Positions 46,648 through 57,759 of a stretch of 64,000 nucleotides of DNA are shown piece by piece (position 1 is the first letter of the stretch; the number at the start of each line of letters is the position of its first letter). Location of the stretch: assembly GCA_036346225.1 (NCBI GenBank), contig JARFIW010001087.1, positions 1,860,001 to 1,924,000 of the forward strand, in the 5' to 3' direction. This stretch comes from Platerodrilus igneus. Lineage: Eukaryota > Arthropoda > Insecta > Coleoptera > Lycidae. The notes under the pieces are model-generated. The model was not told where the DNA came from and did no database searches. It worked only from the letters and a program-made list of their open reading frames with translations. Both the position numbers and the translations under genes were made by a program.

Positions 46648-48066
46648 TTATGATTTCGGTGTCCGTTCTACCTGGGGGGAGGTTGACGATAAGGGTGATG
46701 ATTCTCCATCTGAAAGTACAGGGTGTCTTAAATTTTTGAGGTGAATATATTTTGTTATCTTGCCGTTGTCTATTACGGCTACGTTTTTGTCGGATATTCG
46801 TTTGATTTTAAAGGGGCCTAAATTTCTCGGTGCCGTTTTGTGTCTTTTGCTTTGGAAATTTTTTTCGTATACGGTTTTTCCTATGGAAAATTTATTTATG
46901 CCTGTGTTTTTATTACGAGTCGCGGTATTGCGTTCTTTGTCGTTATCTAACTTATCTTTTACTTTGTCATAAGTTACCTTTAGTTTCTCTTTGTGATCCT
47001 TGGCATATTGCTGATAGATTTCCTTATTATAATGTATATCATAAGGGTTGCGTGAATCTGAATGTCCTAGGGTTAAATCTAAGGGTGTAAAATTTGTCGA
47101 TGAATGAATTGTGTTATTATAGGCGATTAATGCGCATGACATTAAATTAGTTATAGGTTGCTTCTTGTAATTTATTTTTAATAATCTGATCTGTTCTAAT
47201 AGGGTTGAATGTAGTCTTTCGATTAGTCCGTTGGATTCAGGGCGATTCTCAGTTATAAAATGAATTTTTATTTTGTGTAATGCCAAAGTGTTTTGTAGTG
47301 TTTCGTTTTTGAATTCGCTTCCGTTATCTAACGTTATGGTTTCGGGCGTTCCATAAAATGTAAAATAATGTAAAAATCCTTGAGTTACGTCTATACTATT
47401 TTTATAAGTGATTGGTATTGCTTGGCCTATTTTTGTAAATGCGTCCACGATTGTTAAGTAACTTTGTGCTTCTACTACTAGAGTATCGGCATGTAATTTT
47501 TGAAAAGGTTTGTCTGGTGTTTTAGTTAACATTATGGGTATCTTCGGGGGTTTCCTGTCATATTTTGCTTTGTCACATAGTTCACATTGGTTGATAAAGT
47601 ATGTAGTTAATTTTTTCATGTCCTTGAAGTAATAACGTCTCATGATTTGCTTTAGAGTCTCATTTATTCCACGATGGTTGGTCTTTCCTTCGTGTTGGTT
47701 TTTGATCACATCATTTATTTCGTCACGGTCGTCTAATGTTATTAATTTTCTTCTGCGTCTTATAAGTTCAGGGCCAGAATTGTTGAATAATTTAACATAT
47801 ATTTCCGAAAATCGTTTATATACGTTTTCCGTGTTAAAGTAAAAATAAAATCGTTTTTTCTCGGGGGTGTATTCTTTTAGAATTTTAATTATTTGTGCTT
47901 CATTGACGTCTTTGGTTATTTGAATTTGATATATCTTTTTGTTATCTACTTTTGTATATTTTACAGGGTTGGGTTTGTTTAAAACTTCTGTGATTATAAA
48001 CTGATTGGGCTTCATGTCTATGGCTTTGTTTAAAATTTTAATTGCGGTTTTTGGCTCGTCATTTTG
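46648..48066 (-). CDS. Integrase region of EL2 pol
   Basis: The integrase inserts element cDNA into the genome. The frame is open from the LINE junction at 48066 to the stop at 46648. The zinc-binding HHCC set is visible (HEGKTNHRG, CELCDKAK). The catalytic core has LHADT, LDNGSEF and NGLIERLH, so all three acidic residues are present. A GPF-type module (NLGPFKIKR) and a proline/serine-rich end follow. The frame was continuous with RNase H before the LINE inserted after the HSTQ codons. The first 14 codons of the open frame on the LINE side (up to LLEAQ) are not integrase. Confidence 0.85.
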   Translation of the reverse strand, partial: QNDEPKTAIKILNKAIDMKPNQFIITEVLNKPNPVKYTKVDNKKIYQIQITKDVNEAQIIKILKEYTPEKKRFYFYFNTENVYKRFSEIYVKLFNNSGPELIRRRRKLITLDDRDEINDVIKNQHEGKTNHRGINETLKQIMRRYYFKDMKKLTTYFINQCELCDKAKYDRKPPKIPIMLTKTPDKPFQKLHADTLVVEAQSYLTIVDAFTKIGQAIPITYKNSIDVTQGFLHYFTFYGTPETITLDNGSEFKNETLQNTLALHKIKIHFITENRPESNGLIERLHSTLLEQIRLLKINYKKQPITNLMSCALIAYNNTIHSSTNFTPLDLTLGHSDSRNPYDIHYNKEIYQQYAKDHKEKLKVTYDKVKDKLDNDKERNTATRNKNTGINKFSIGKTVYEKNFQSKRHKTAPRNLGPFKIKRISDKNVAVIDNGKITKYIHLKNLRHPVLSDGESSPLSSTSPQVERTPKS

Positions 48067-49668
48067 AGCTTCTAATAAATAAAGTTGAGGTAGCAGATAG
48101 ATGGAAAAGATATTTAGAAGATTTATATAAGGGAGACGATATGGATGAATTAGAGAACGACCAAGAAGAGGATGTAGAAATAGGGTTCTCAATATTAAGA
48201 GAGGAATTTGATAGAGCTGTTCGGAATCTTAAACTAAATAAAGCGCCAGGGATAGACGATATTCCCGCAGAATTAATAAAATATGCTAGTCAGAAAACTT
48301 TAGATAGATTATATGAACTAATAAAAGTAATATATGACACAGGTGAGGTTCCAATTGATTTCGAAAAAAATATTATTATCCCAATCCCAAAAAAGTCAGG
48401 AGCTGATAGGTGTGACAATTTTAGAACGGTTAGTTTAACTTCTCAGGCTTCCAAAATACTAACAACAATAATTAAAAATAGAGTAGAAGCTTTGACTGAG
48501 AATTATTTAGGCGAAGACCAATATGGTTTTCGTAAAGAGAGAGGACTAGAGAACCGATACTAATGATTAGGGTAATTATCGAAAAAGGTTACAAAAATAA
48601 AAAGACTCATTTTGCGTTTGTAGATTTAGAAAAGCATTTGATAGGGTTAATTGGATTGTTATGTTCAGGGTTTTGCAAAAATAGGAATCTCTCATAGGGA
48701 TAGAAAAATTATTTACAGTCTATATAAAACCAAAGCGTAGTAATTAGATTGGATGAAATAGAAAAGGAAGCTAAGATTAGAAATGGTGTTAGACAGGGTT
48801 GTATACTGTCTCTCTTGATTTTTAATGTTTATATTGTGGAAGCTTTAAACTTAGATAGAGAGAGAAAAGAGATAGGTTTTAGTTGTCAAGGACAGAAAAT
48901 AGACATGTTGCATTTTGCAGATGATATAACCATTACAGCAGAGTCTAGAAAAGAGTTAGGTGAGTTTTTAAATATTTTATCTGAGATACTACAGAGTAAC
49001 CATAGTATGAGAATTAACTTAGGAAAGACAAAGATAATGACAAGTGACTTACAGCCTACTTCTAAATCAAAATTAAAAATAGGTAATACCGAGTTAGAGG
49101 AGGTAGATGAATTTTGCTATTTGGGTAGTATAATTATAAAAGTCGGACATAGCAGAAAGGATATAGTAGCTAGAATAGTTCAAGCTAAAAAATGTTTTTA
49201 AAAAGAAAGACTTACTAATAGCTAATAGTATTAGTTTAGATAATAGAAAAGTTTCTTAAAGTCGTACGTATGGAGCGTTCTACTATATGGTAGTGAGACT
49301 TGGACAATTAAAGAAGTAGATAAGAAAAGATAGAAGCTTTTGAAACTTGGTGTTATAGGAGAATGTTAAAGATTAGTTGGACAGATAGAGTAACAAACGA
49401 GGAAGTTTATAGAAGGATAGGTGAGGAACCCTGTATGTGGAAACAATTAAAGGTCAGGAGAGATAGAATGATAGGGCACCAGTTAGGACATGAGGAACTA
49501 TTTAGTAAAGTCTTAGATTATAGACTACCAAATAAAAATAGAGTAGGAAGGCCTAGACAAAGCTATATTAGTCAAATTATTAGAGATCTAGGTTGTGAAG
49601 GGTATGCAGACCTTTTTAGACTAGCTCAGAATAGAAAAGAATTTAGAGCTGCGTCAAACCGACTTTAA
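48067..49668 (+). pseudogene. LINE reverse transcriptase
   Basis: RT in several frames. Visible blocks in order are LNKAPGIDDIPAELIKY (48240), FRTVSLTSQASKIL (48420), YGFRKERG (48525), VDLEK followed by FDRVNW (48620), GVRQGCILSLLIFNVY (48790), and the catalytic FADDITI (48915). The C-terminal region with RRMLKISWTDRVTNEEV (49355) and GRPRQSYISQIIRDL (49545) ends at the stop near 49668. Frame changes lie near 48560, 48640, 48720 and 49205. The blocks are those of a LINE-type RT, probably RTE-like. It is inactive. Confidence 0.8.
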
Positions 49669-50103
49669 GTAAGTTCGAAAACAAAACAAAAAAAATAATA
49701 AAAATTAGGTAACTAAATGTCACCATGACATAACTCACAATTAGTTAGCGGTCTGGCATGTTGGTAGTGTTTCGTTGCTTAAGCCTTACCATAACATATA
49801 ATTTAACACTTTTTCTTTTTGAAGCGGATAACCAGGTTATATTTCATTTCCTGATAAATGGTAATTATGTGACCATGTTAGAGTTCTTTAACAAACATCA
49901 GGTTGCTAATATCTATGTAGAGCCAGGTGGATAGGAAAAAGATAGAAGGATATAGGAAGACCTAGACCAAACTATATTAGTCAAATTATTAGAAATTTAG
50001 GTTGTGAAGGGTATGTAGAGCTTTTTAGATTAGCACAGAATAGAAAAGAAGTTAGAGGTGCGTCAAACCGACCTTAAGTAAGGTCGAAAACAAAATGATG
50101 ATG
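49669..50103 (+). repeat. LINE 3' region with a duplicated coding tail
   Basis: The last about 140 bases (49947-50090) repeat the end of the RT coding region (49546-49690), from GGAAGACCTAGAC to CGAAAACAAAA, with changes. Between the two lies the block with TTAGCGGTCTGGCATGTTGG and CGTTGCTTAAGCCTTACC. The same block plus second tail recurs at 39163-39536. Confidence 0.75.
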
Positions 50104-50105
50104 AT

Positions 50106-51914
50106 TTGTGTCGAATGTATGGTTTCCATTTTGTCTGGGTCTTCTCTAATTTCTGTCTCGTCTACGTTTCCTATTACTGATTCTGTTTCTACTGCGTTAA
50201 GTTGGATTCTACTTAAAGCGTCTGCGTTGTTATTGTAAATTCCCTTTTTGTATATGATTTCGTAGTCATATTCTTCTAGCCGGATTCTCCATCGTTGTAA
50301 TTTTGAGTTGGGTTCCTTGAGTTTGCATAGCCATACTAATGGTCTATGATCGGTGTATATATAAAATTTCCGTCCGTATAGGTATGGTCTAAAATATCTT
50401 GTTGCCCAAATTATGACTAACAATCCTTTCTTTATGGTACTGTATCGTTGCTCTGTTTCGTTGAGGGTTCTGGATGCGTAACTGATGGGTTTATCATTGC
50501 CTACTGTTCCTTGGCTTAATACTGCGCCTAAGGCTACATTTGATGCGTCTGTTGTTAGTATGAATGGTTTCGAAAAGTCAGGGTATTCTAGTACGGGGTG
50601 ATTTGTTAATATGCTTTTGATTTTGTCTACAGCTTTAATAAATTCTGGGGTATGTACAATTTTGTTTCCCTTTTTCAAACAATTGGTTAGGGGCTTGGTT
50701 ATTTGAGCATAACCTTTAATAAGTTTACGGTAATAACCACTAAGGCCTAAAAATCCTTTTATTTCTTTATTCGTTTTCGGTATGGGGTAATTTAATACAG
50801 CGCTTGTTTTGTCGGGGTTCCGCATCACTCCTTGGGGTGTTATTATGTGTCCTAAAAATGCTACTTCCTTCTGTAGAAATTCGCTCTTATCTAACTGTAC
50901 TTTAAATTGTGCAGTTCTTAATCTTTCGAACACTTCTCGTAGTCTTTCTATATGCTCCACTAGTGATGTTGAATACACTATTATATCGTCTAGGTACACA
51001 AGACATTTTTCGTTGTGTATCCCTCGTAGTATGTTATCCATTACTCGTTGAAAAGTTGCGGGTGCGTTCTTTAGTCCAAATGGCATCCGTTTATATTTGT
51101 AGTGTCCTCTAGGTGTGCTAAAGGCTGTTTTTTGCGTATCTCTTTCTTCCATTTCTACTTGGTGGTATCCTGATGCTAAGTCTAGCGTCGAAAAATATTG
51201 GCACTTGCCTAATTTGTCTAAAATTTCAGTTATATTTGGTAACGGGTATTTATCGTCTACCGTTTTTTAGTTTAATTTGCGGTAATCTATTACCATTCTG
51301 TATTTTCGTTTTCCTGATGCGTCCAGTTTTTTTGGCACTATTAATACGGGGCTGCTCCATGGTGAATTGGAGTGTTGTATGATATCTTGATCTAATAGAT
51401 CGGCTACTTATCTGTCAGCTTCTTCCTGACTTGCCTGGGGTAATATGTATGCTTTGGTGAATATGGGTTTGTTGTCTGCTAAGTCAATGTTGTGCTTGAC
51501 TGTATTTGTAAAGGTTAGGGGTATTCTTTTGCAATGAAATATGTCGCGGTATTCGAAACATAATTTCTGTATTGCTCTTTGTTCCTCTTGATTTATGTCG
51601 CGGTTAAATCTGATATTATTTAAATTTTCTCTCAACATTTCGTCGTTTTCTACGGGGTTATAATTTTCGTTTACATTTTCGTCTATTTCCATCTCGTTAA
51701 AATTTAATTCTTCTACGTTAATCGGGTTTGTTAAAGATAGTTCTACGGGGTAATCGTTTGAATTCAAAATTGTTGTTGTGGCATAATTATTTTTGATTTG
51801 CACTAATGCGGTTGGGGTCTCTACTCCTTGTTGAAAAGTTATGTGATTTTTGATATTTGGTATACTTGCTATTGAATTTTTTTGCATTTTTTTGACGCTT
51901 TGTGGGGGTCTCAA
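50106..51914 (-). pseudogene. Reverse transcriptase/RNase H of EL2 pol
   Basis: RT copies genomic RNA; RNase H removes the template. The sense order is an N-terminal segment at 51914-51408, the RT fingers with VIDYRKLN near 51290, [13 protein letters not shown] near 51175, [14 protein letters not shown] at 51090, and the catalytic YLDDIIVYS at about 51000. The RNase H part has [32 protein letters not shown] and [10 protein letters not shown], ending with [11 protein letters not shown]. Two in-frame stops (at about 51408 and 51270) break the frame; otherwise the domains are complete. The LINE interrupts the gene after HSTQ. Confidence 0.85.
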
Positions 51915-51917
51915 AGA

Positions 51918-51957
51918 CCCCTAGTTATTGGGGTAAAAGGTGTGCTAAAATTAGCAC
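51918..51957. repeat. piggyBac left terminal repeat; right counterpart 54398-54429
   Basis: The left end holds CCCCTAGTTATTGG then GTGCTAAAATTAGCAC (51942-51957). The right end holds, as its reverse, CCCTTTAGCTACTGG then GTGCTAAATTTAGCAC (54398-54413). The terminal 14 bases match imperfectly and the 16-base palindromes differ at one or two central positions. Confidence 0.75.
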
Positions 51958-52048
51958 ATTGTGAACAGAAGACTTTTTTTCCTAGTATTTTAAATAGATA
52001 TAAAAAATTCTTTTAGAAGTAAGTTTTTATTAATACATATTGGCATTT

Positions 52049-53940
52049 CTATTTTATTGTATGATATCTCTCAAAACAATTGTTTTTTCTAGAAAGGCAT
52101 AAATGTACTTTGCATTTTTTGCACGAAATGCCGGATTTTCCCTTGCAGCTTGGATTTTTGCATCTGTGCGAATAATTATTCATGTCGACCACAGGCAGGT
52201 GGTCAATACCGTCTAATCTGACCTCCATCAACGGCCTTGTTGCGGCAGGGGTTCTTCCGGATGACGAAGGAGTAGATGGTAATGGGCTTGGAGTTGCTGA
52301 CGGACGTCCACGTTTCTTGCTTATTGGCTTCCCGGCCTTTATTAAGACTTCTGCTACATAGCTGTGGAAGTGAACAAGATCAAGCGTATCTTTTTTGGCA
52401 AGTCCTAAACAAGCAGCCCTCTTTCGATATTCTCCCCATGCATTGACTAAGGCAATGTCAATACCGTGTGTAAACATACGCAGTGTCCATTTTTTTGACC
52501 TTATAAAAGTTCTATAAATTGTTATAAGGAAATCCATTTTATCGACTCCTCCCATGTTTACATTATAATGTTTTACAACTTCAGGACGAGGCACTTCAAT
52601 GTATTGCTTTGTGGCTTTGTCCAACCTCCTGCATCTATCCATATTGCCCACCCCCATAAAGTTTGAAGCCATAGTTACTGGTTTGTTATCAAACCATTTG
52701 GTCAACACCACTTCTCCGTCACCACTAACGACTTGCTCGACAGATCCACGTCCAAGTTTCTTCATGGTAGTATCAGAAAAAAGTGGAGGTTTACTGAACC
52801 TATTAATCCTTGCTGTACATGTTGCAAATATACGTTGATGTCGTAAATATTGTAGTAAGTTATAATTACTGAAATAATTATCAAAGTATAATTGAAAATT
52901 TGGTTCTGTAATCCTTTCAGCCAATTTTAAGACTACAGAAGCACCCAACCCAAAAACTTGCATGTGGTCTTCATGTAGTTCTGTAGCAGCCCCTTGGTAG
53001 ATTACGAAATCGTACATGATACCACTGACACCACAAAGAGCAAAAATTTTTACCCCCCAAGGTTTTGGCTTGTTTTTTACGTATTGTTTTACATTTAGGT
53101 GACCTGAATGGCACCATTTGCTCATCAATACAAAGTTTTGATTCCAAGGGAATAGATAAGCATTTTTTTCTTATTTGATCATATAATGGACGAATCTTCC
53201 AAAATCGACAAAATGGAGATGTTGTCGAAGAGAATAAAACCTATTTATAGGCATACTTTGAGAAATTTGGGGTACATTTAGTTGTGTATCCCAATAAAAT
53301 TTAACTTTAGGATAATGCAAATTTCCCATGAGTATATGAATACCAACGAACGTTTTTAATTCCTCGGTATTTGTAGGAACAAATCGGGTACCTTTTTGAA
53401 CAGCATATAAGTTTGTGTTATAAGCCATAAGTTCGAAAAGGGAATTGGTGAAATACTGTATAAAAAAATAAGCAGGGCTTTCAAGTTCAATAGCTTCTTT
53501 GGGGACATTTTCACGCCAATTTATTGTTGTGGGAGTTTCAAAATTTTCGATTTTTTTCCAAGTTATATCGGATTTCTGTGTGAGTGCATAATTTTTTAAA
53601 TATATAGAGACATCTGCTTTACTCGTTTTCTTCCCAATTCTTGGGCCAGGTTGAGGTTGCAAAGTAGACATAGAAGCTATGGGCATGTCAACTTTATGAG
53701 GGATAGCCAGCCCTTCCTCTTCCTCATCGCTTCCGTGCAGTACATCTACAGCGTTAGTTTATATTATAAAACAATCTAAGTTGTTACTACAATAACAGTC
53801 ATACCTTCAGTATCTCCCAAGGATTTGTTTGTAAAATCTTCCCATCCATCGTCATCAGCATCACTCATAGCCTCGATGTCCGAGAAATTTTCTATTAACT
53901 CCAAAAGCTCTGCATCTGTGAGAGGTCGTTTAAAACTCAT
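52049..53940 (-). pseudogene. piggyBac transposase with one intron and two frameshifts
   Basis: Exon 1 is 53940-53805, starting MSFKRPLTDAELLEL with an acidic stretch. A 59-bp GT-AG intron (53804-53746) joins it in phase with exon 2 from 53745. The frame runs to about 53207, where one frameshift occurs, and a second lies near 53103. Catalytic aspartates are visible in CIDEQMVPF (between the frameshifts), LYFDNYFSNYN, and NVNMGGVDKMD. The cysteine-rich C-terminal domain (CKNPSCKGKSGISCKKC) ends at the stop at 52049. Apart from the two frameshifts the protein is full length for the family, so inactivation looks recent. Confidence 0.9.
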
Positions 53941-54457
53941 TTCTAATTCTGAAACTAAAAAAAAAACAATTCATATCACATGAAATACAACAGAAAGTTA
54001 TAATTACCTTGTAATAATTTTTTACTCACTTGTCACTTTGACTCACAATGTCCTAAATTTATCACACGACTTTGAACAGCAACCGTTATAAATAAATAAG
54101 ATAAAAACACTTCGCAAATAAAACACATCCAACTACTAACCTTCTTCAGCACACATAAAATTCCACGTGCCTATAATTACCAGCTATTGTTATGAAATCT
54201 ACTTTACCATTGAAACTGTTATGGAGAACAGAATTCTGCTACGCATCCTTTACTTTGTTTGTAACAATTTCGAAAATCTCGCAATGGATGGCTCCACCAA
54301 CTTGTAATACGTTTAAATGAATGTCCTAAATTTCATACATCATAATGCAATGGGTAAATACCGTTCCTACTTTTCATAAAATACTATAGAAATACTTGTG
54401 CTAAATTTAGCACGCCAGTAGCTAAAGGGTTAATGGGAATTCGTCCATATTTGGTTC

Positions 54458-54934
54458 TTAATAAACGGTTTTTATATCTATGTTGGCTCCTAATTTTCTT
54501 AGAAGGTCCATTCCTAATAGTCCGCCATATTTGTCATGGAATTCAAATATGCAAAATTTATGCTTCATCTTTACGTTAAATGTTTTGGGTAAAGGTATGT
54601 TTGCTACAAATTGGTGTAGGGTTGTTTGATGGGCGGTTTTAATTTTAAAGGGTTCTCTTTCTACATAGTTTAAATAATGTTTCTTTACGATTCGCGCGCT
54701 AATCAATGTTTTTGAAGATCCGGTATCGATTAGTAGTTTAAATTCTGCGTGGGGTATTTTTATATAAGGTAGTACAAGGTGATTCATATCATTTAGGTTT
54801 ATTACGTTTGGTCGGTTATAAATCGATCTATCTGAAAATTTGAGCACGCGTTTTCTTCGTCGTCCTCTTTGTAAGTTTCGTATGCTTTTTCGCGTTCGTA
54901 ATGGTTTGATTGGTTTTGTTCGTTGTTTGTACAC
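54458..54934 (-). CDS. Protease region of EL2 pol
   Basis: A retroviral-type aspartic protease that would cleave the gag and pol precursors. The active site is LLIDTGSSKTLIS at about 54740 and the second conserved block is GGLLGMDLLRKLGA near 54505. The frame closes with TAA at 54458, about 25 bases before the piggyBac insertion; the stop lies upstream of RT in the native order, so it either marks decay or a gene boundary. The frame overlaps the end of the gag frame (55272-54802), as expected for frameshift-linked gag and pol. Confidence 0.8.
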   Translation of the reverse strand: MYKQRTKPIKPLRTRKSIRNLQRGRRRKRVLKFSDRSIYNRPNVINLNDMNHLVLPYIKIPHAEFKLLIDTGSSKTLISARIVKKHYLNYVEREPFKIKTAHQTTLHQFVANIPLPKTFNVKMKHKFCIFEFHDKYGGLLGMDLLRKLGANIDIKTVY

Positions 54935-56020
54935 GGTCGATTGAAATTATTCTGGTCATCTTCATATTCCCCTAGTTCTTGATAAAATAGCTCTTTTGAG
55001 GTGAAAGTGCGTTTTTGATTAGGGTTTGGTCTTATGTGTGTTATTTTGGTGTCGGGTCGGGTGTTACCAGATAAAGTATCCATTGGTGTGGGTTTATAAT
55101 TGTTATTGGGATTATTATTATTTGTCATTGATGAGTTTCTAATAGGATTCGCGTTGAATACTGGTCTGTGCTGATTTACATTTTGGTTGAATCTCGGTTG
55201 GAATGCGGGTTTTGCAAAGTTTGGGTTGAATGTTGGTTGAAATGCGGGTTTTGAAAAGTATGGGTTGATCATTGGTTTTGAGAATTGTTTATATTGATTG
55301 TTAAAGTTCGAATTATTAAAATGTGGATTATTAGTTGGCGTTTGGTTTGTTTGTACATTGAACGGAGTGAATTTTTGTTGTGGATTTGTTTGTCTTGCAG
55401 GTTGTATGGTTTTATTGGCGTATAGCTTTTATTCGCGTTGGGGTTGTATAGTCTGTTTCTGTAATACATTAAGTTGTCTTCCTCGATTATCATGTTCATT
55501 GCTTCTTCGAAGTCTTGGGGGTGTTAAAATCTAATTTTGTCTGAAAGTCGTTCGGGTAGTGCATTTAGATAGGTGTCTAATGCCATCTCGTCGTACATTT
55601 TTGTTTTTAAAAGTCTGACATTTGGGTCGGTTTCTTCAATTTTGAGTTTCGTCAAGATTAAGCTTCTTATATCTTGGCATTTCATTCCAAATTGATATGG
55701 AAATTGGTTGTGTTCCATTCTAAGGTTTATTAAATCTTTTACTAGACATTTTAGGTTTCTCTGATCGCCGAAATATGCTATTAATACGCGTTTGAATTCG
55801 TCCCATTGGTCTAAGTCGTCTCTACTGGCAATTAACGTTAGTGCCCGTCCGGTTAGTTTACTTGTTATAAGGCGGATAAGCAAAATGTTCCTTTTGTTAT
55901 CTCCGGGGTTATAGAATGTTTTAGGAATATTTTGCTGGCTGAAATGAAGTTATTTAATAAACATTGATCACCGTTAAATTGGGGAATCATCCCCATATAA
56001 AGCTTCATTTCACTACTCAT
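54802..56020 (-). pseudogene. gag: Gag of EL2
   Basis: Gag forms the particle core. The likely start is the ATG at 56020-56018 (MSSEMKLYMGMIPQFNGDQ). The capsid block, with SKLTGRALTLIASRDDLDQW and KCQDIRSLILTKLK, is at 55883-55524. The C-terminal part (55499-54802) is rich in Asn, Pro, Phe and Gln with tandem KPAFQPxFNxN units near 55255-55190. There is no CCHC zinc knuckle, as is usual for errantiviruses. Frame changes lie near 55900, 55525 and 55290. Confidence 0.75.
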
Positions 56021-57742
56021 TTCGGCTGGGGGAATGTTCTGGTAATTAAATTTTTAATTTGACTTTGATTATTTTCCGATTTCTTAAAAATTTGAATTTA
56101 GTTCGTAGTTTGTGGTGTTATTCTTTGCTTGGATTTATTACTTTTCCGTTTTGATTGCGTCGGTTTACTTGCTATTTTTAGCTTGGTTCGTTTCGGATTA
56201 TTTAAAGAATTGATTTGCTTAATTTGTATTTACTTGCACGGTTGTGTAGTTATTTAATAAGTTTTACGCTTGGTATTGGTTTGGTTACGTTTATTTTTAC
56301 TTTGCCGATGTTAGTTTTAATTTCTGAAGTTTCAATAAGATTGAATTATTTTTGTGGTAATTTATCTTACTTGAATGCATTGCGTCAGGTAAAGCTTTTT
56401 TATTTTAATCGCGCTGATTTTAATTATGTCTGTAATAATTATCTCTTCCCGTGGGTTTATGTGATTTGTAATGTGTTTGCGATTCTTACAATGTTGTAAT
56501 CTGCTGCAGGATGTTGCCAGTTAATTAGTTGCAAGATTATTTTTAAATATACTGTGGTGTTATTCAGTAAATGTTGTGATTTAATACAATTTGATCTTTC
56601 TTGAAAACTTTTGTTTGAATAGGTTGCGTCTTTTATATAATTAACTACTTTGTCAATGAAAAACTTAATTATATAATGTCGTGTTTGGGAATAATAAAAT
56701 TGTTGTGTTGTTAATTTACTGAAATATTTAATTAAAATTGCAATATGCGTTTCACAGTAGTAATTATTTATAGCTTTCCGAGTTGGTTTTATAGTTGAAC
56801 GTAATTTAAATTAATATTTTATAAAAGTTTCTGGTCGTACTTTTATTCTGAAAGGTTTTCGTGATGTTTTAAATAGCTTTGTTCAGTAATTATAATTAGA
56901 TATATACGTGTTTGTTCAAGATGATGATTTTATTCACTTTTAATGATGAGACGATGTTGGTTTCGCGCTTTGTTATTTCTCGTACTAAAGATGTGGTTTT
57001 AATAATAGATTGCAAATTGTCTATTTACGAAATACGATGAGTTTTGCGTCTGGATAGTTGCGTTATTATAAGATTTTGGTTTTAATTTTTGCCTTTATTC
57101 TCGGAGTATTGCGTTAGTTAATGCCGGCTGTTGAATTAGAAATTTGATTTGGTTTCTAAAAAATTTCTTGCGTCAGTTAACACGTAAATATAGTCTCAAG
57201 TGCGCTTAAATTTTTGACTTATTAATTGTCTCTAGTTTTTGTATCGCAGAAATAATTTTTCTCAAGTTCCTATTTATATTATTCATATACAGAGTAAATT
57301 AATAATAAAATTTCAATAACAGCTTGAAGATAATCTCTTGCAATTGCTAAGTAGATTATTTTCAAAAATTGAATAAAATAATGGTAACAATAGTTAATAT
57401 ACATATATAAATCATAAACTAGCAAATATCAAATATGTTTGTTAAAAATAAAAATAAAATTCAATTGTTTTAAAGGAAAATGAACTTACACTAGTTGCTT
57501 TGTTGATTTCATTGAGTTTTTCTCTTTATTGGTTTTATTTTGGATTTGATTTATTCTTGTATCGCCTCCAAATTTTCTTTTGTTAAATTTGAACAATTTT
57601 TGATTCGTCTTCAACTTCTTTGTTTGCTGGGATTGAACGATTTTTGTTTCGCCTCCAACTTCTGTTTTGTTCTCCAAATTCGGAATTGAAATTCCAGACC
57701 ACCAGTTCCTCGATTTTGGATTCGCTAGTGCCCTTTTGACAT
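56021..57742 (-). other. EL2 leader, no gene recognised
   Basis: A 1.7-kb stretch between the primer site and gag. It is longer than the leaders of well-known errantiviruses. The sense-strand frame 57677-57486 has no ATG start and ends exactly at a splice-donor-like sequence. The rest is AT-rich without motifs. Confidence 0.5.
57484..57489 (-). promoter_or_regulatory. Candidate splice donor (GTAAGT) in the EL2 leader
   Basis: ACTAGT followed by GTAAGT on the minus strand is a strong donor consensus. Errantiviruses make env from a spliced RNA whose donor lies in the leader. Whether this site is used cannot be seen here. Confidence 0.4.
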
Positions 57743-57759
57743 CTGTTACGAATGCGCCA
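57743..57759 (-). promoter_or_regulatory. Primer binding site of EL2 (tRNA-Ser type)
   Basis: TGGCGCATTCGTAACAG on the minus strand, overlapping the last T of the LTR by one base. It matches the TGGCGCAGTCG primer site of the 17.6/297 group, complementary to tRNA-Ser, at ten of the first eleven positions. Confidence 0.65.

Larger units (their letters stand above)
48067..50103 (+). mobile_element. 5'-truncated LINE inserted in EL2 pol (RTE-like, tentative)
   Basis: A plus-strand non-LTR retrotransposon fragment that splits EL2 between RNase H and integrase. EL2 sequence ends at ATTTTG (48061-48066) and resumes at ATTTG (50104-50108), a short target duplication with one base lost. It lacks the endonuclease and begins within RT, the usual outcome of incomplete reverse transcription. 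The 3' end is ATGATGATGAT, a simple-repeat tail as in RTE elements rather than poly(A). Confidence 0.8.
51918..54429 (-). mobile_element. piggyBac-type element inserted in EL2 pol
   Basis: A 2.5-kb DNA transposon lying between the EL2 protease and RT frames. The right end is CCCTTTAGCTACTGGCGTGC on the minus strand next to TTAA (54430-54433). The left end, CCCCTAGTTATTGG, starts at 51918 and has TCTT (minus strand) in place of the expected TTAA. Each end contains a near-identical subterminal palindrome. A single transposase gene with one intron fills the interior on the minus strand. Confidence 0.85.

Noticed and set aside
46760..47842. Plus-strand reading frames opposite the EL2 integrase
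   Set aside because: They are antisense shadows of a frame with HHCC and DDE motifs.
48042..48066. First codons of the LINE RT frame
   Set aside because: They are antisense EL2 integrase sequence; the LINE begins at about 48067.
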